Of a stretch of 64,000 nt of DNA, positions 1 to 8,959 are shown piece after piece. Source of the DNA: Niallia circulans NBRC 13626. Its GTDB lineage: Bacteria; Bacillota; Bacilli; Bacillales; Cytobacillaceae. The stretch's first letter is position 1. Every line of letters starts with the position of its first letter. Made by a program: the position numbers and the translations under genes. The stretch is from contig NZ_BCVE01000013.1 in NCBI RefSeq assembly GCF_001591585.1, forward strand, positions 44,801 through 108,800, in the 5' to 3' direction. The notes beneath the pieces were generated by a model. It saw nothing but the letters and a program-made list of their open reading frames with translations, was not told the DNA's origin and did not search any database.

Positions 1-77
1 CTCCTGCTTGTTCATGCATACATGGTGAAGTTATAACGAAAGGCATGGAATCTCCCCTCCCCTTTACTTAAATATTA

Positions 78-494
78 TTAAGATCTTATGCTGAGTAGTA
101 CTTCATTCATTCGATTTATATTTTCGCGGATTTTTACAGCACTCAAGTAATCAATTTTATCATGATAGCTTTCAGGCTGTTCTCTTTGCTCATCAATAGA
201 CATATGCTGATATTCATCAATGCCCCCTGTTGATGCTTGATAGTCCTCCATTAAGCTAGCTTCCAATTGTTGAACCATATTGTTTAATCTATCAAGACTT
301 TGTGTCATCGAAATGGCTGTGTTGATGATTTCTTCGTCTAATTTTGGAAAGTTATCCATTTTGTTCTTCTGTTCTTGTAAATCATTCTTTACTTGCTGAA
401 GCAAAGGATCTTTGTCAGCATCTACTTTCATATGATCAAGTATTTGTAACGTGTCGCCTATCAATATTTGCAATCTCTTGGAGGCGTTTTCCAT
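78..494 (-). CDS. Hypothetical 138-aa helical protein
   Basis: I do not recognise this protein. It is acidic, predicted mostly helical, with no signal peptide or membrane segment. It is rich in Gln, Glu, Asp and Met, and the central part (about residues 55-90) has the heptad-like leucine spacing of a short coiled coil. The frame is open upstream to 515, but an AAAGGTGGG ribosome binding site sits just before the ATG at 494, so I start there. It reads away from the AraC fragment behind it and ends 77 bases from the window edge. Function unknown. Confidence 0.7.
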   Translation of the reverse strand: MENASKRLQILIGDTLQILDHMKVDADKDPLLQQVKNDLQEQKNKMDNFPKLDEEIINTAISMTQSLDRLNNMVQQLEASLMEDYQASTGGIDEYQHMSIDEQREQPESYHDKIDYLSAVKIRENINRMNEVLLSIRS

Positions 495-571
495 GGAAAT
501 CCCACCTTTAAGCATTGTATCTATAAAATGGACATAATATCGGCTTTCTATACATCTTACGAGAGTTCTCG

Positions 572-871
572 CTATTTTCTAGGCGAAATGCGAGTAATCT
601 TTTTAAAATGGCGATGAAAGGATCGCAAATTATTGTAACCCACAGTTATGGCAATTTTGCCAATCGGCAGCTGCCTATTTTTTAACTGATAACACGCCTG
701 TGATATTTGATACTGGGTCAAGTATTCGGTAAAGGTTATATTTGTTATATGAATAAACAGTTTGGAAAGATAATCATAATCATATTGCAGATGCTTTGCT
801 GCGACTTTCAATGCGCAATCTTGACTGTAGTGGCTGTCTACATAAAGCAATATTCTATGAAAAACTTTCAT
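572..871 (-). pseudogene. Orphan AraC-type DNA-binding domain (remnant)
   Basis: The 99 residues form an almost complete AraC/XylS C-terminal domain: a first helix-turn-helix (AAKHLQYDYDYLSKLF) and a second one (IGKIAITVGYNNLRSFHRHFKK), ending at ISPRK where family members normally run on a few residues. Typical AraC regulators are 270-300 aa with an N-terminal sensor domain, or 500 aa with a receiver domain. Here a stop codon lies directly before the ATG and I see no ribosome binding site, so the sensor half is missing. The likeliest reading is a decayed gene; a stand-alone small DNA-binding protein is possible but less likely. Confidence 0.6.
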
Positions 872-1273
872 CTATGTTGAGTATGCAACAGGCGTTAATT
901 TAGTGTCCTCTACTAAATTACCACATATATCATAAAGAAAACTTTTTTGGCGATAAATAGACAAATTGGCTGTCCTTTAAATAAATCACATTGCTTTCTG
1001 GAATAAAGCCCTTAGAACCTTTTGAAAGAGAAGAAGAAAAGCTAGTAGAAGATCCCATCGAACTTCCAGAGAATTTGGAGAAAATGATGGGAGAAATGCA
1101 ATCAAACAAACCCTTAAATGAGTGCGAATGGTGGATGCTGACTTTGAAAATCAAGATGAGCGAAGTAGTAATCAATCTCGATTTTTAAAGGAAAGAAAAT
1201 CAGAGAAAGGTGTATTAGGACTATCAGTATGGTGAAAAAGGAAAGAATTATGTGAAGGTTTGGGGATAAACAG
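872..1273. other. Low-coding stretch with one doubtful frame
   Basis: This 400-base stretch has no convincing gene. A plus-strand frame at 991-1188 (TTG start, 65 codons, acidic, containing DPIELPENLEKMMGEMQ) has protein-like composition but no ribosome binding site and no family I recognise. It could be the tail of a lost gene. The overlapping minus-strand frame is Ser-rich and looks like its shadow. Confidence 0.3.
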
Positions 1274-1320
1274 AAAAAGCTCTAGCAAATCGTCATATTT
1301 CAGCTAGCCAGAGCTTTTTT
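1274..1320 (-). terminator. Rho-independent terminator, probably bidirectional
   Basis: An inverted repeat pairs AGCTCT-AGC with GCTAG-CC-AGAGCT and is flanked by A5 on the left and T6 on the right. It closes the pentapeptide-repeat gene on the minus strand and could also stop plus-strand transcripts. Confidence 0.75.
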
Positions 1321-1326
1321 ATGCAA

Positions 1327-1962
1327 TCAATCAACAATTTCCAAGCCCAATAAAGCGGAAAATTGGATGGCTTGATAGGTAGAAACTTTACACCCTTTTA
1401 AATCTGTTGGAGATACAAGCAATGATTGGAAGGTAGATGTACTAATATCAACACCGTTAAGGGAAGTTCTTTCAAAATTTGCTCCATCCATCGTACATTT
1501 CTTAAATTCAATCTTTTTAAAGAGACAGTCATAAAAATCAGCAGATTCAACAGGTGAGTCTTGGAATCTAACTTTCTCTAGTTTGGAGCTTCCAAAAGCG
1601 GCTAGCCTCAATAAGGAATCAGTAAACTGCACATTTCTTAAACGTGAGTCTGTAAAATCTACCCCCAATAATTTGCAGTTAGTAAATTGGCATTTGTGAA
1701 TGGAAGAACTATTGAGCTTCGCATTAGAGAAATCACAGTTTTCAAAAATAACGTCTGTTAATTCCATGCCGGAAAAATCAGTATGCATAAACTTACAATT
1801 CTTCAGCACCATTTTCGATAACCGTACTTTATTTAATGCTTCTTCTTCAAACATGGAGTGATGCACTTCGCATCCTTCTAACTCTAATTCTTCCTCGTAC
1901 AATATATCGTGAAAATTTCTTGATGGTAGGTTCGCAGGTATCTTTGGTTCTTCTATTTTCAT
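1327..1962 (-). CDS. Pentapeptide-repeat protein (Qnr-like fold)
   Basis: The 211-residue protein is built of A(D/N)LXX/CXFXX pentapeptides from about residue 27 to 180 (for example CKFMHTDFSGMELTDVIFENCDF), which fold as a right-handed quadrilateral beta-helix. The C-terminal tail (SPTDLKGCKVSTYQAIQFSALLGLEIVD region) resembles the closing helix of Qnr-type proteins. Length fits the Qnr/MfpA/McbG group (about 200-220 aa), members of which mimic DNA and protect gyrase from quinolones or microcins. Many pentapeptide proteins have no known role, so quinolone protection is only an inference. It is a single gene with its own terminator. Confidence 0.85.
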   Translation of the reverse strand: MKIEEPKIPANLPSRNFHDILYEEELELEGCEVHHSMFEEEALNKVRLSKMVLKNCKFMHTDFSGMELTDVIFENCDFSNAKLNSSSIHKCQFTNCKLLGVDFTDSRLRNVQFTDSLLRLAAFGSSKLEKVRFQDSPVESADFYDCLFKKIEFKKCTMDGANFERTSLNGVDISTSTFQSLLVSPTDLKGCKVSTYQAIQFSALLGLEIVD

Positions 1963-2084
1963 CTATACTACTCCTTTTCTGTTGCATTCCCGTGTGATAA
2001 CTATATGAAAAAATAACTTTAATTTAAAGACTGTATTTTTTGTTCTATTTATGTGCAGGTGAAAAATTATAGTTTTTTAAGGTT

Positions 2085-2130
2085 CAGTTAAGGTATGGAA
2101 AACGAACAGTTAAGATGGAGCGGCTAGAAT
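2085..2130 (+). promoter_or_regulatory. Candidate promoter and response-regulator direct repeats
   Basis: Two copies of CAGTTAAG lie at 2085-2092 and 2107-2114, exactly 22 bp apart (two helical turns). A -10-like TAGAAT follows at 2125-2130, with no good -35 hexamer, and the second repeat overlaps where the -35 would be. This is the layout expected for an OmpR-type activator, plausibly the regulator encoded at 4588. Inferred, not shown. Confidence 0.5.
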
Positions 2131-2162
2131 AAATTGGAAGAAAAGAAATGGAGGAGAAAGTT

Positions 2163-3071
2163 ATGTCAGATTATATTATTGAAACAAGCAATTTAACGAA
2201 GAAATTTGGAAAGTTTTTAGCCGTTGATCAGGTAAACCTATTAGTTCCAAAGGGAGGGATTTATGGATTTCTCGGACCAAATGGTGCTGGAAAGTCGACG
2301 ACGATTCGAATGCTGCTCGGACTTATTAAAGAAACAAAAGGAGAGGTGAAGGTATTTAATAAGTCGATTAAGGATGACCGCATCGCTATTCTAAGCCGCA
2401 TTGGCTCCATGGTAGAAACACCTTCCTATTATGGTCATTTAACTGCTTATGAAAATTTAGAAGTAACGCGAAAAATTTTAGGTGCAGAAAAAAAGGAAAT
2501 AGAGCGTGTTTTAGAAATTGTAAAATTAACAGAAGTTCGTAACAAAGCAGTAAAAAAGTTTTCTTTGGGCATGAAACAACGGTTAGGAATAGCTCAAGCT
2601 CTGTTAGGAAAACCAGAATTACTGATTCTTGATGAACCGACAAATGGATTGGACCCCTCTGGCATTATCGAAATTCGGGAACTAATTAAAAGTTTGCCAA
2701 AGGATTATGGCATTACGATTTTGATATCCAGCCATATTTTAAGCGAAATAGAACTAATGGCAACCCATGTTGGGATTATTAACAAAGGAAGATTACTATT
2801 TCAAGGTTCAATGAATGATTTACGAGAGAAACAAAAGGAGGTCATTCAACTAGAGGCGGAGCCGAGGGCAGAGGTAGAAGCTTATTTAAAAAATGCTGGG
2901 ATATCTTTCGAAGCTGATACGAACTATTTATACCTTGAACCAAACTACCAGGCAGCGAAAGTAAATCGAGAGCTGATTATGAATGGGTATGATGTACATC
3001 AATTAATGATGAAAAAGAACTCCTTAGAGGAAATATTTCTATCTATTACAGGGAAGGAGTCAGTGTTATGA
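2163..3071 (+). CDS. Lantibiotic-immunity-type ABC transporter, ATPase (LanF-like)
   Basis: This 302-residue nucleotide-binding subunit energises the two permeases that follow. Walker A GPNGAGKST, signature SLGMKQR and Walker B LLILDEPTNGLDPSG are intact. Where most ABC ATPases have a Q-loop glutamine, this one has glutamate in IGSMVETPSYYGHLT; that E-loop is a hallmark of LanF proteins (NisF, NukF). I start at the ATG at 2163 because GGAGGAG lies 6 bases before it; the ATG at 2148 overlaps that site. It overlaps the next gene by ATGA. No bacteriocin gene is near, so it looks like a stand-alone defence pump against lantibiotics or similar membrane-active peptides. Confidence 0.88.
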   Translation: MSDYIIETSNLTKKFGKFLAVDQVNLLVPKGGIYGFLGPNGAGKSTTIRMLLGLIKETKGEVKVFNKSIKDDRIAILSRIGSMVETPSYYGHLTAYENLEVTRKILGAEKKEIERVLEIVKLTEVRNKAVKKFSLGMKQRLGIAQALLGKPELLILDEPTNGLDPSGIIEIRELIKSLPKDYGITILISSHILSEIELMATHVGIINKGRLLFQGSMNDLREKQKEVIQLEAEPRAEVEAYLKNAGISFEADTNYLYLEPNYQAAKVNRELIMNGYDVHQLMMKKNSLEEIFLSITGKESVL

Positions 3072-3814
3072 AACTTGCAACCTTGATTTTGTTAGAGAGC
3101 TACAAGCAGAAAAAAGGCTGGTTGTGGTTATTTTTACTAGTTATTCCTACTGGAACGACATTGGCGATGTTCTTAGATATTAATGAGCGCTATGACTATT
3201 TACGCGATACAGCAAGTCCTGGTTATAATTCATGGGATATTCTTTTGTTAGAAAATCATAGTGTTCTTGGGTGGGGCATGTTTTTACCGATGTTTATCGG
3301 CATCATTTACTCCTTAATCTTTCAAGTGGAAGAAAGCCAAAATAATTGGAAGCAAATTCTTAGCTTACCTATCAAACGAGAAACTGTATATTTTTCTAAG
3401 TTTTTAGCAGGCCTTTTGTGCTGTATAGCTCTTATAATCCTAAATGTGCTCGGCCTTATTTTAGTAGGATATATGATGGATTTTCCTGAAGCGGTGGAAT
3501 GGAGCAATTATCTTGTTTATGCGGGGAAACAAATCGTGATGATATTAGCTGTTGCTAGTTTGCATAATTGGTTAAGCTCTTATTTTAAGAATACGATCAT
3601 TCCTATTGCGATTGGATTTGCTGGAGTCATTGTATCCGGTATTGTCAAGTTTCAATATCCAGAAGCAGGAAAGTTCTTTCCCTATACGTATCCTTACGTT
3701 ACAGATGGACTGGTCAATAAGGAATTAGCAGAGTTTTTGCCTTATTCTCTCGTTTTTACGTTGTTATTTTTATGTTTTGGAATATGGCAATTTAAAAGAA
3801 AAGATGTTCTGTAG
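3068..3814 (+). CDS. LanE/MutE-like ABC permease
   Basis: A 248-aa integral membrane protein with about six hydrophobic segments (near residues 17-35, 57-78, 106-132, 150-170, 176-195, 222-242). It has the size and topology of lantibiotic-immunity permeases of the MutE/EpiE group, and its start overlaps the ATPase stop (ATGA), so the two are translationally coupled. With the ATPase and the next permease it should form an exporter that clears peptide antibiotics from the outer face of the membrane. Substrate unknown. Confidence 0.82.
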   Translation: MKLATLILLESYKQKKGWLWLFLLVIPTGTTLAMFLDINERYDYLRDTASPGYNSWDILLLENHSVLGWGMFLPMFIGIIYSLIFQVEESQNNWKQILSLPIKRETVYFSKFLAGLLCCIALIILNVLGLILVGYMMDFPEAVEWSNYLVYAGKQIVMILAVASLHNWLSSYFKNTIIPIAIGFAGVIVSGIVKFQYPEAGKFFPYTYPYVTDGLVNKELAEFLPYSLVFTLLFLCFGIWQFKRKDVL

Positions 3815-3826
3815 GAGGGGAAAACA

Positions 3827-4555
3827 ATGTTTACATTATTAAAAGTAGAATTATATAAATTAAAGCGGTCAAAAATTTTATTAGCAACTACGATTTTTAC
3901 TTTTCTTGCTCTTTATCAAGGCTGGGATTCTGCCAAATCTGGCCATGCAGAAGGGGAGGGGAATGTTTTTAAAGACTTTTTATTTCAAGGAACTGCTACT
4001 GTTTACAGCTGGATTATTTTCCCGCTTATTATCACCCTTGTTCTCGTGATGATGTCAAGAATGGAGCATAGTAATAATAGTTGGAAGTACTATCTGACAT
4101 TACCAGTAGACAGAGTGAAAGTATATTTAGCAAAGCTTGTTATTGGGGGCGGAATTATTTTCTATAGCTTAGTTTTACTGTTTGTGGGAATTATTTTAGC
4201 AGCTAATTTTCTGGGATTAGAAGCAGTTCCATTGTTATGGTTAGCAAAAAGATTTGCTTTATTATTGCTTTCATCATTCGCGATAATCGGGATTGTTTTT
4301 TATTTAAGCTATCGTTTCACTCATTTTGCTGTACCTATAGCGATTGGAGCAGGGCTTGCTTTTCCTTCTATGTTTGTTGCTAATTCAGAGAAGTATTGGA
4401 TTTTTTATCCGTGGGATTATCCTATTGTTGCTTCGATGACTGATGTATTTGAAGTAGGTGGAAAAAATACAAGCATGCTTGTTATATCGATAAGTATCTT
4501 TCTTTTTGCAATTATTATTGGCCTTTTACGATTTCGGGCAAAAGATGTACTATAG
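3827..4555 (+). CDS. LanG/MutG-like ABC permease
   Basis: The second permease, 242 aa, again has about six membrane segments and ends in RAKDVL, echoing the RKDVL end of its partner; the two are distant paralogues. An AGGAGGGG site precedes the ATG, and the gene lies 12 bases after the first permease. Two different permeases plus one E-loop ATPase is the LanFEG/CprABC composition. Confidence 0.82.
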   Translation: MFTLLKVELYKLKRSKILLATTIFTFLALYQGWDSAKSGHAEGEGNVFKDFLFQGTATVYSWIIFPLIITLVLVMMSRMEHSNNSWKYYLTLPVDRVKVYLAKLVIGGGIIFYSLVLLFVGIILAANFLGLEAVPLLWLAKRFALLLLSSFAIIGIVFYLSYRFTHFAVPIAIGAGLAFPSMFVANSEKYWIFYPWDYPIVASMTDVFEVGGKNTSMLVISISIFLFAIIIGLLRFRAKDVL

Positions 4556-4587
4556 CAATATAGAAGTGGAAAAGAAAGGGATATAAT

Positions 4588-5313
4588 ATGTCATTAACAG
4601 GATTAACAGAAAAGAAAATACTATTAGTTGATGATGAAGTCGATATTTTAAATTTACTAGAAACCGTATTGCGAAAGGAAGGCTTTAAGCGAATCGAAAA
4701 AGCAGCGACCGGTGAAAAGGGAATTAGGCTGAGTGAAACGTTTAATCCAGACATTATTATCCTCGATATTATGCTTCCTGATATGGAAGGCTATGAGGTA
4801 TGTCAAAAGATGCGTAAGATAACCTTTGCGCCAATTATTTTTTTATCGGCAAAATCAGAGGAAATTGATAAGCTGCTCGGACTTGGAATAGGTGGCGATG
4901 ATTATGTAACAAAGCCTTTCAGCACAAAAGAATTAGTGTTTCGGATTAAGGCTCAACTCCGAAGAAGTCAATATATGATTCAAAGTCAAAATATAGATGA
5001 ACAGATTACGTTTGGGGATATCATCATTTCGCCGAATACTGGAGAAGTGAAAAAAGGGGAGAACTCCATACCACTAAAAGCAAAAGAGCTGCAATTATTA
5101 GTTTATTTGGCCAAACATCCGAATCAGATTTTTAGTAAAAATAAAATCTGTGAAGCTGTGTGGGGAGAAGATTTCATTGGTTTAGATAATACTATTATGG
5201 TCCATATTCGCCGCCTTCGCGAAAAAATTGAAGAGGATCCGAGTAATCCAAAATGGATAAAAACAGTTAAAGGACTAGGCTATAAGCTGCAAGTTAGAGG
5301 AAATGAAGGATGA
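4588..5313 (+). CDS. OmpR/PhoB-family response regulator
   Basis: Residues 10-120 are a receiver domain with the acidic pair DDE (15-17), the phosphoacceptor Asp60 (IIILDIMLPD), and Lys in YVTKPFS. Residues about 135-235 are a winged helix (NTIMVHIRRLREKIEEDP, VKGLGYKL). Total 241 aa is normal. Its stop overlaps the kinase start by ATGA. By analogy with SpaRK and CprRK it should switch on the transporter upstream; the CAGTTAAG direct repeats at 2085-2114 are its candidate target. Confidence 0.92.
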   Translation: MSLTGLTEKKILLVDDEVDILNLLETVLRKEGFKRIEKAATGEKGIRLSETFNPDIIILDIMLPDMEGYEVCQKMRKITFAPIIFLSAKSEEIDKLLGLGIGGDDYVTKPFSTKELVFRIKAQLRRSQYMIQSQNIDEQITFGDIIISPNTGEVKKGENSIPLKAKELQLLVYLAKHPNQIFSKNKICEAVWGEDFIGLDNTIMVHIRRLREKIEEDPSNPKWIKTVKGLGYKLQVRGNEG

Positions 5314-6710
5314 AGTGGAAGATTACAACGCAGTTTCTCTTTTTTATGATATTAAGTTTATTGCTTTCCATTTTTGTTTTTCTTTTGTTTAATGTATTTT
5401 TCTTCTATAGTAGCTATTTGGGAAAGGAACGTATATTCCCCTATCAGAACCCGACTTATTATACACTGGATTTTGTAGACAATATTCGATATGAAAATGA
5501 TCAAGTTTCTATTGCAAAGAACAAGCTGGATGATCTCGAAGAGGGACAAATTTGGATTCAAGTTTTAGATGAAAACGGAACGGAGATATACAGTAAGTTT
5601 AAACCGGAAAAAGTGCCTACCCATTATACGCCTGCTGAAATAATCCGCTATCATAAATTTACGGGAGCACTGGAAAACTCCACTATATATGTTGGGATGC
5701 TAGAAAAAGGAAATCGTCATTTGAGCTATATTATAGGGTATCCAGAGAAAGTTATTGGAAAGGCTTATATCAATTATCGGACAGAAACACTACTGCGAGA
5801 TGTTTTGCTCGTGATTGTTTCCATTGTAATTGTTGTAACGTTAATTGCTTTAATATTTGGCTACTTTTTTAGTAGACGGCTGGCAAAGCCGATTGTTCAG
5901 CTTATTGAGGGGATTCAAAAGCTTGCGAGAGGGGACTTTTGGAGAAGAGATCAGGTGAAGGGTGTTTATAAAACAGTATTTGAGAATTTAAATGAATTAT
6001 CGGATACACTTCAATCTAATGAAGCAGAGCGCAGAAAATTAGAAAAGATGAGAGAAGAATGGATTACGAATATTACTCATGATATAAAAACACCACTTTC
6101 CTCCATTAAAGGTTATTCGGAACTGCTGCAAGACTACGAGTTAGATGCTAAAGAAAAGAATCGATATGTGGATATTCTCTTAAATAAATCAGCCTATATT
6201 GAGGATTTAATCGATGATTTGAACCTAACCTATAAATTAAAAGGCAATGTCTTTCTCTTGAAAAAGTCAGAAGCAAATTTGGTGGAGATCGTAAGGGAGT
6301 CCATTATTCAAATTTTGAATCATCCTTTATACGAGGAAACGAATCTTGATTTTTCAACGGAAACCGAGCAAGTTTTATTTAGCTGTGATAAAACCTTGAT
6401 ACAACGTGCGTTAATGAATTTAATTTATAATGCCATCGTTCATAATCCGCCCGATACCTATATTCAAGTGTTTATTGGTCAAGAAAAAGAAACGATTAAA
6501 GTATGGATAGAGGATAACGGCAATGGCATTGAAGAAGGAGAACTAGAGGATTTATTTTCTCGCTACTATCGTGGAACAAATACAGGAGAAGCACATAAAG
6601 GAAGTGGCTTAGGATTAGCTATTGCTAAGCAGATTGTCGAAGCCCATGGCGGAAAGATATTTGTAGAAAGCAAGTTAGGGGAAGGAACTAGAATTAATCT
6701 TATCTTCTAG
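5310..6710 (+). CDS. Sensor histidine kinase
   Basis: 466 aa. A first membrane segment (about 10-33) and a second (about 163-188) bracket an extracytoplasmic sensor loop of about 130 residues. A HAMP linker follows (SRRLAKPIVQLIEGIQ), then the H-box with His near 256 (ITHDIKTPLSSIKGYS), N-box (NLIYNAIVHN), and G-boxes (WIEDNGNGIEE, GSGLGLAIAKQIVEAHGG). It is co-translated with the response regulator. The sizeable sensor loop suggests direct detection of a ligand outside the membrane, unlike the loop-less BceS-type kinases. Ligand unknown. Confidence 0.92.
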   Translation: MKWKITTQFLFFMILSLLLSIFVFLLFNVFFFYSSYLGKERIFPYQNPTYYTLDFVDNIRYENDQVSIAKNKLDDLEEGQIWIQVLDENGTEIYSKFKPEKVPTHYTPAEIIRYHKFTGALENSTIYVGMLEKGNRHLSYIIGYPEKVIGKAYINYRTETLLRDVLLVIVSIVIVVTLIALIFGYFFSRRLAKPIVQLIEGIQKLARGDFWRRDQVKGVYKTVFENLNELSDTLQSNEAERRKLEKMREEWITNITHDIKTPLSSIKGYSELLQDYELDAKEKNRYVDILLNKSAYIEDLIDDLNLTYKLKGNVFLLKKSEANLVEIVRESIIQILNHPLYEETNLDFSTETEQVLFSCDKTLIQRALMNLIYNAIVHNPPDTYIQVFIGQEKETIKVWIEDNGNGIEEGELEDLFSRYYRGTNTGEAHKGSGLGLAIAKQIVEAHGGKIFVESKLGEGTRINLIF

Positions 6711-6814
6711 AAATATATTTTTAAATAATGGAAATGGCAGAAACGCTTTTAAAAAGTTGTTAGTAAAATGTCATAGGTACTGTCCGACGCAACATAGATA
6801 TGATTCGTATATGC

Positions 6815-6843
6815 AAAAAAGGCTCTCCATAAAGGGGGAGCCT
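6815..6843 (-). terminator. Rho-independent terminator of the DUF4190 gene
   Basis: AGGCTCTCC pairs with GGGGGAGCCT around a short loop, and the minus-strand transcript runs into six Us (A6 at 6815-6820). It serves the minus-strand gene ending at 6860 and may also catch read-through from the kinase operon. Confidence 0.7.
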
Positions 6844-6859
6844 CACAAAAACATATAGT

Positions 6860-7120
6860 TTATCCAAAAGTGGCCAGTGAAAAAAACGCAATAATCCCTA
6901 ACAGTACTAACAGTTGGAGAATTATTCCCGCTATGCCCCATATTAAGCCTGCTGTCGCAAAGCCTCTCCCATTTTCGTCCGTTTTATTGATTTCATTTAC
7001 TGCTTTTCTTGAAAAAATAATGCTGATAATTCCTAAGATAAGACCAATGAAGGGAATTAATACCGATAAAATACCAAATGTTAACGATATAATTGAATTA
7101 GTGTTTGTCTGATTGTTCAT
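6860..7120 (-). CDS. Small DUF4190-type membrane protein
   Basis: 86 aa with two long hydrophobic segments (about 10-37 and 53-80) separated by a charged loop SRKAVNEINKTDENGRG. The GLILGIISIIFSRKA...GRGFATAGLIWGIAGI pattern is that of the DUF4190 family of small Gram-positive membrane proteins of unknown role. A good AAAGGAGG site precedes the start. It stands alone with its own terminator. Confidence 0.8.
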   Translation of the reverse strand: MNNQTNTNSIISLTFGILSVLIPFIGLILGIISIIFSRKAVNEINKTDENGRGFATAGLIWGIAGIILQLLVLLGIIAFFSLATFG

Positions 7121-7214
7121 GACAGTCGTTCCTCCTTTCTCTTATTACTTGGCCCAGCTCAAACTCCGGAAAATCTGTCAGTTAGGGATGGGATGTATCC
7201 TTGAAGGTCGATCC

Positions 7215-7233
7215 ATCAGTGGTTATCACTGAT
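7215..7233. repeat. 19-bp inverted repeat between divergent genes
   Basis: ATCAGTG and CACTGAT flank GTTAT. On the minus strand the site reads CTATCAGTGATAA, close to the TetR-family operator core CTATCAGTGATAG. It lies between the DUF4190 gene and the yuzL-like gene. It may be an operator or a hairpin in a 5' leader. No tetR gene is in the window. Confidence 0.3.
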
Positions 7234-7389
7234 AGAAGTTTTCTTTCTATACTGCGGTTGTTTGCTTTATCCTTATATAAAGTAATACGAAGAACAGCAT
7301 TTAAAGTTACAATGATTATTTTTCATTCTTTACAACGATTCACATAACTTCATTTATTCATGGAAAACTAATCTGTGGAGGTGAATAGA

Positions 7390-7521
7390 ATGACAAACAG
7401 AAAAGCAGATCCATCCACAATTGGTTTAGGTTCTAGCCAGCCAGAAGGTCAAGGAACAACTTCAAAGGAAACAGGAAAAACAAAGGCAGATTCTTCTAGA
7501 AAGAAACAAAAACGTTCTTAA
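7390..7521 (+). CDS. YuzL-like small protein, 43 aa
   Basis: A very short gene with a strong GGAGGTG site 6 bases before the ATG and a terminator right after the stop. The product begins MTNRKADPSTIGLGSS and ends in a basic KKQKRS tail. The K.DPS..G....EGQGTT pattern matches the YuzL family of small hydrophilic Bacillus proteins. YuzL proteins have no established function. Confidence 0.7.
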   Translation: MTNRKADPSTIGLGSSQPEGQGTTSKETGKTKADSSRKKQKRS

Positions 7522-7539
7522 CCGTGAGAATATAAGAAG

Positions 7540-7575
7540 AAAAACAGGCGAGTAAGATTCACCTGTTTTTCTTTT
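7540..7575 (+). terminator. Rho-independent terminator after the yuzL-like gene
   Basis: AAAAACAGGCGA pairs with TCACCTGTTTTT (one mismatch), followed by CTTTTAATT. Confidence 0.8.
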
Positions 7576-8125
7576 AATTATAATATTATTTTCTTGAACT
7601 TAAGCTCTCCCGCTCTCCTCAGCATGAAGGGGAATACTCTAGCTCCAGCAGAAACTTTTTTTCTCTTCCTTATTTTATAAGTGTTCCAGCTATCATACTA
7701 GCGGTTATCTTTCGTTGTTTTCCTTCATTCAAAAAGAATCTTCAGAAATGCTCCCTCAAGCTCAATATATAATTGTTTGTGACTTCCCCAATAGTGTTAT
7801 GTTAGATGACTAATTCTAGAGATGGGTATCGGCTTTGAACAAAAGGCGGTTTTTCCTTCTCGTTCTTTTACCAACTTTTAGAACTAAGTGGGTATACTTT
7901 CTTTATTTTGAATCAGTGATAAAATAAAGAATATAATTAATTTAAAGGACGTTATTTATAATACCAAAGTGACTTTTTGGAGTCCATTAATTGTTTATCC
8001 GTTTTACTGTATGGGGAATCGGTTGGTAATGTTTGGATAAAAATGTTGAATGAATGGTTTATTAGAAAGAGTAGGGCTTGAAAATTTTTTATAATTAATT
8101 GATAGGATAAGAAAGGAGCGTTGTT
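7576..8125. other. 550-bp intergenic region upstream of rsbQ
   Basis: No gene or clear structure is visible. A TATAAT at 8090-8095 is a possible -10 for rsbQ but lacks a matching -35. Two GGGTAT strings (7824 and about 7890) resemble sigma-B -10 elements but have no GTTT-type -35 at 13-15 bp. Confidence 0.4.
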
Positions 8126-8959
8126 ATGAACCCTAGTATCCTGAACCGAAATAATGTCAATGTTCTAGGAAATGGAGATCAAGCGATGATTTTCGCACCA
8201 GGTTTTGGATGTGATCAAACAGTGTGGAAATATGTATCAGAGTCGTTTGAAAGCGATAAGCAAATTATTTTATTTGATTATGTTGGGATGGGAAAATCAG
8301 ATATAAAGGCATTTGATTCGGATAAATACAGCGAGCTTTCCGGTTATGTTCAAGATTTGTTAGATGTTTGTTCAGCCTTAAATCTTAAAAATGCAATATT
8401 TGTTGGTCATTCCGTTTCAGGAATGATTGGTTTATTAGCATCCCTGCAACATCCGGAATATTTTTCCCATCTTATTATGGTCGGTCCTTCTCCTTGTTAT
8501 CTTAATGATCTTCCTGATTATTTTGGAGGTTTTGAAAAAGAAGATCTAATAGGCTTAATTGATATGATGGATAAAAATTATATTGGCTGGGCAACTATTT
8601 TTGCTTCAACCGTTACCAATAATCCTAGTCGGCCAGATGTTGCAAAGGAGTTGGAAAATCGCTTTTGTTCTACTGATCCCGTAATTGCTCGTAAATTTGC
8701 AGAGGCTTGTTTCTTTGCGGATAGCCGGGAGGAATTGCCAAAAGTTACCGTGCCCTCTCTGATTATGCAATGCTCTGAAGATATAATTGCTCCAACTATA
8801 GTAGGTGAGTATTTGAGTCAACATGTTCCGAAAAGTAGGCTGACATACATGAAAGCAACTGGACACTGCCCGCATATGAGTCATCCCGAAGAGACGATTC
8901 AATTAATTCGAGAATATTTGGGAGAAGTTCCTAGTAAAGTTGTTGATCCCGCCTTATGA
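8126..8959 (+). CDS. rsbQ: RsbQ, alpha/beta hydrolase of the energy-stress pathway
   Basis: RsbQ is a cytoplasmic alpha/beta hydrolase required for the phosphatase RsbP to respond to energy stress and activate sigma-B; it is thought to make or deliver a hydrophobic signal molecule. The triad is at the B. subtilis positions: Ser96 (VGHSVSGM), Asp219 (CSEDII) and His247 (ATGHCPH). Length 277 aa against about 269 in B. subtilis. AAAGGAG precedes the ATG. The stop overlaps the rsbP start (8956-8959), the same order as the B. subtilis rsbQP operon. The Rsb partner-switch genes and sigB are not in this window. Confidence 0.92.
   Translation: MNPSILNRNNVNVLGNGDQAMIFAPGFGCDQTVWKYVSESFESDKQIILFDYVGMGKSDIKAFDSDKYSELSGYVQDLLDVCSALNLKNAIFVGHSVSGMIGLLASLQHPEYFSHLIMVGPSPCYLNDLPDYFGGFEKEDLIGLIDMMDKNYIGWATIFASTVTNNPSRPDVAKELENRFCSTDPVIARKFAEACFFADSREELPKVTVPSLIMQCSEDIIAPTIVGEYLSQHVPKSRLTYMKATGHCPHMSHPEETIQLIREYLGEVPSKVVDPAL

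Noticed and set aside
930..1175. 81-codon minus-strand frame, Ser-rich
   Set aside because: Composition is typical of an antisense shadow of an acidic frame; no start signal.
7800..7900. Sigma-B promoters (GGGTAT at 7824 and about 7890) before rsbQ
   Set aside because: Neither has a GTTT-type -35 at 13-15 bp spacing, and B. subtilis rsbQP is not sigma-B dependent.
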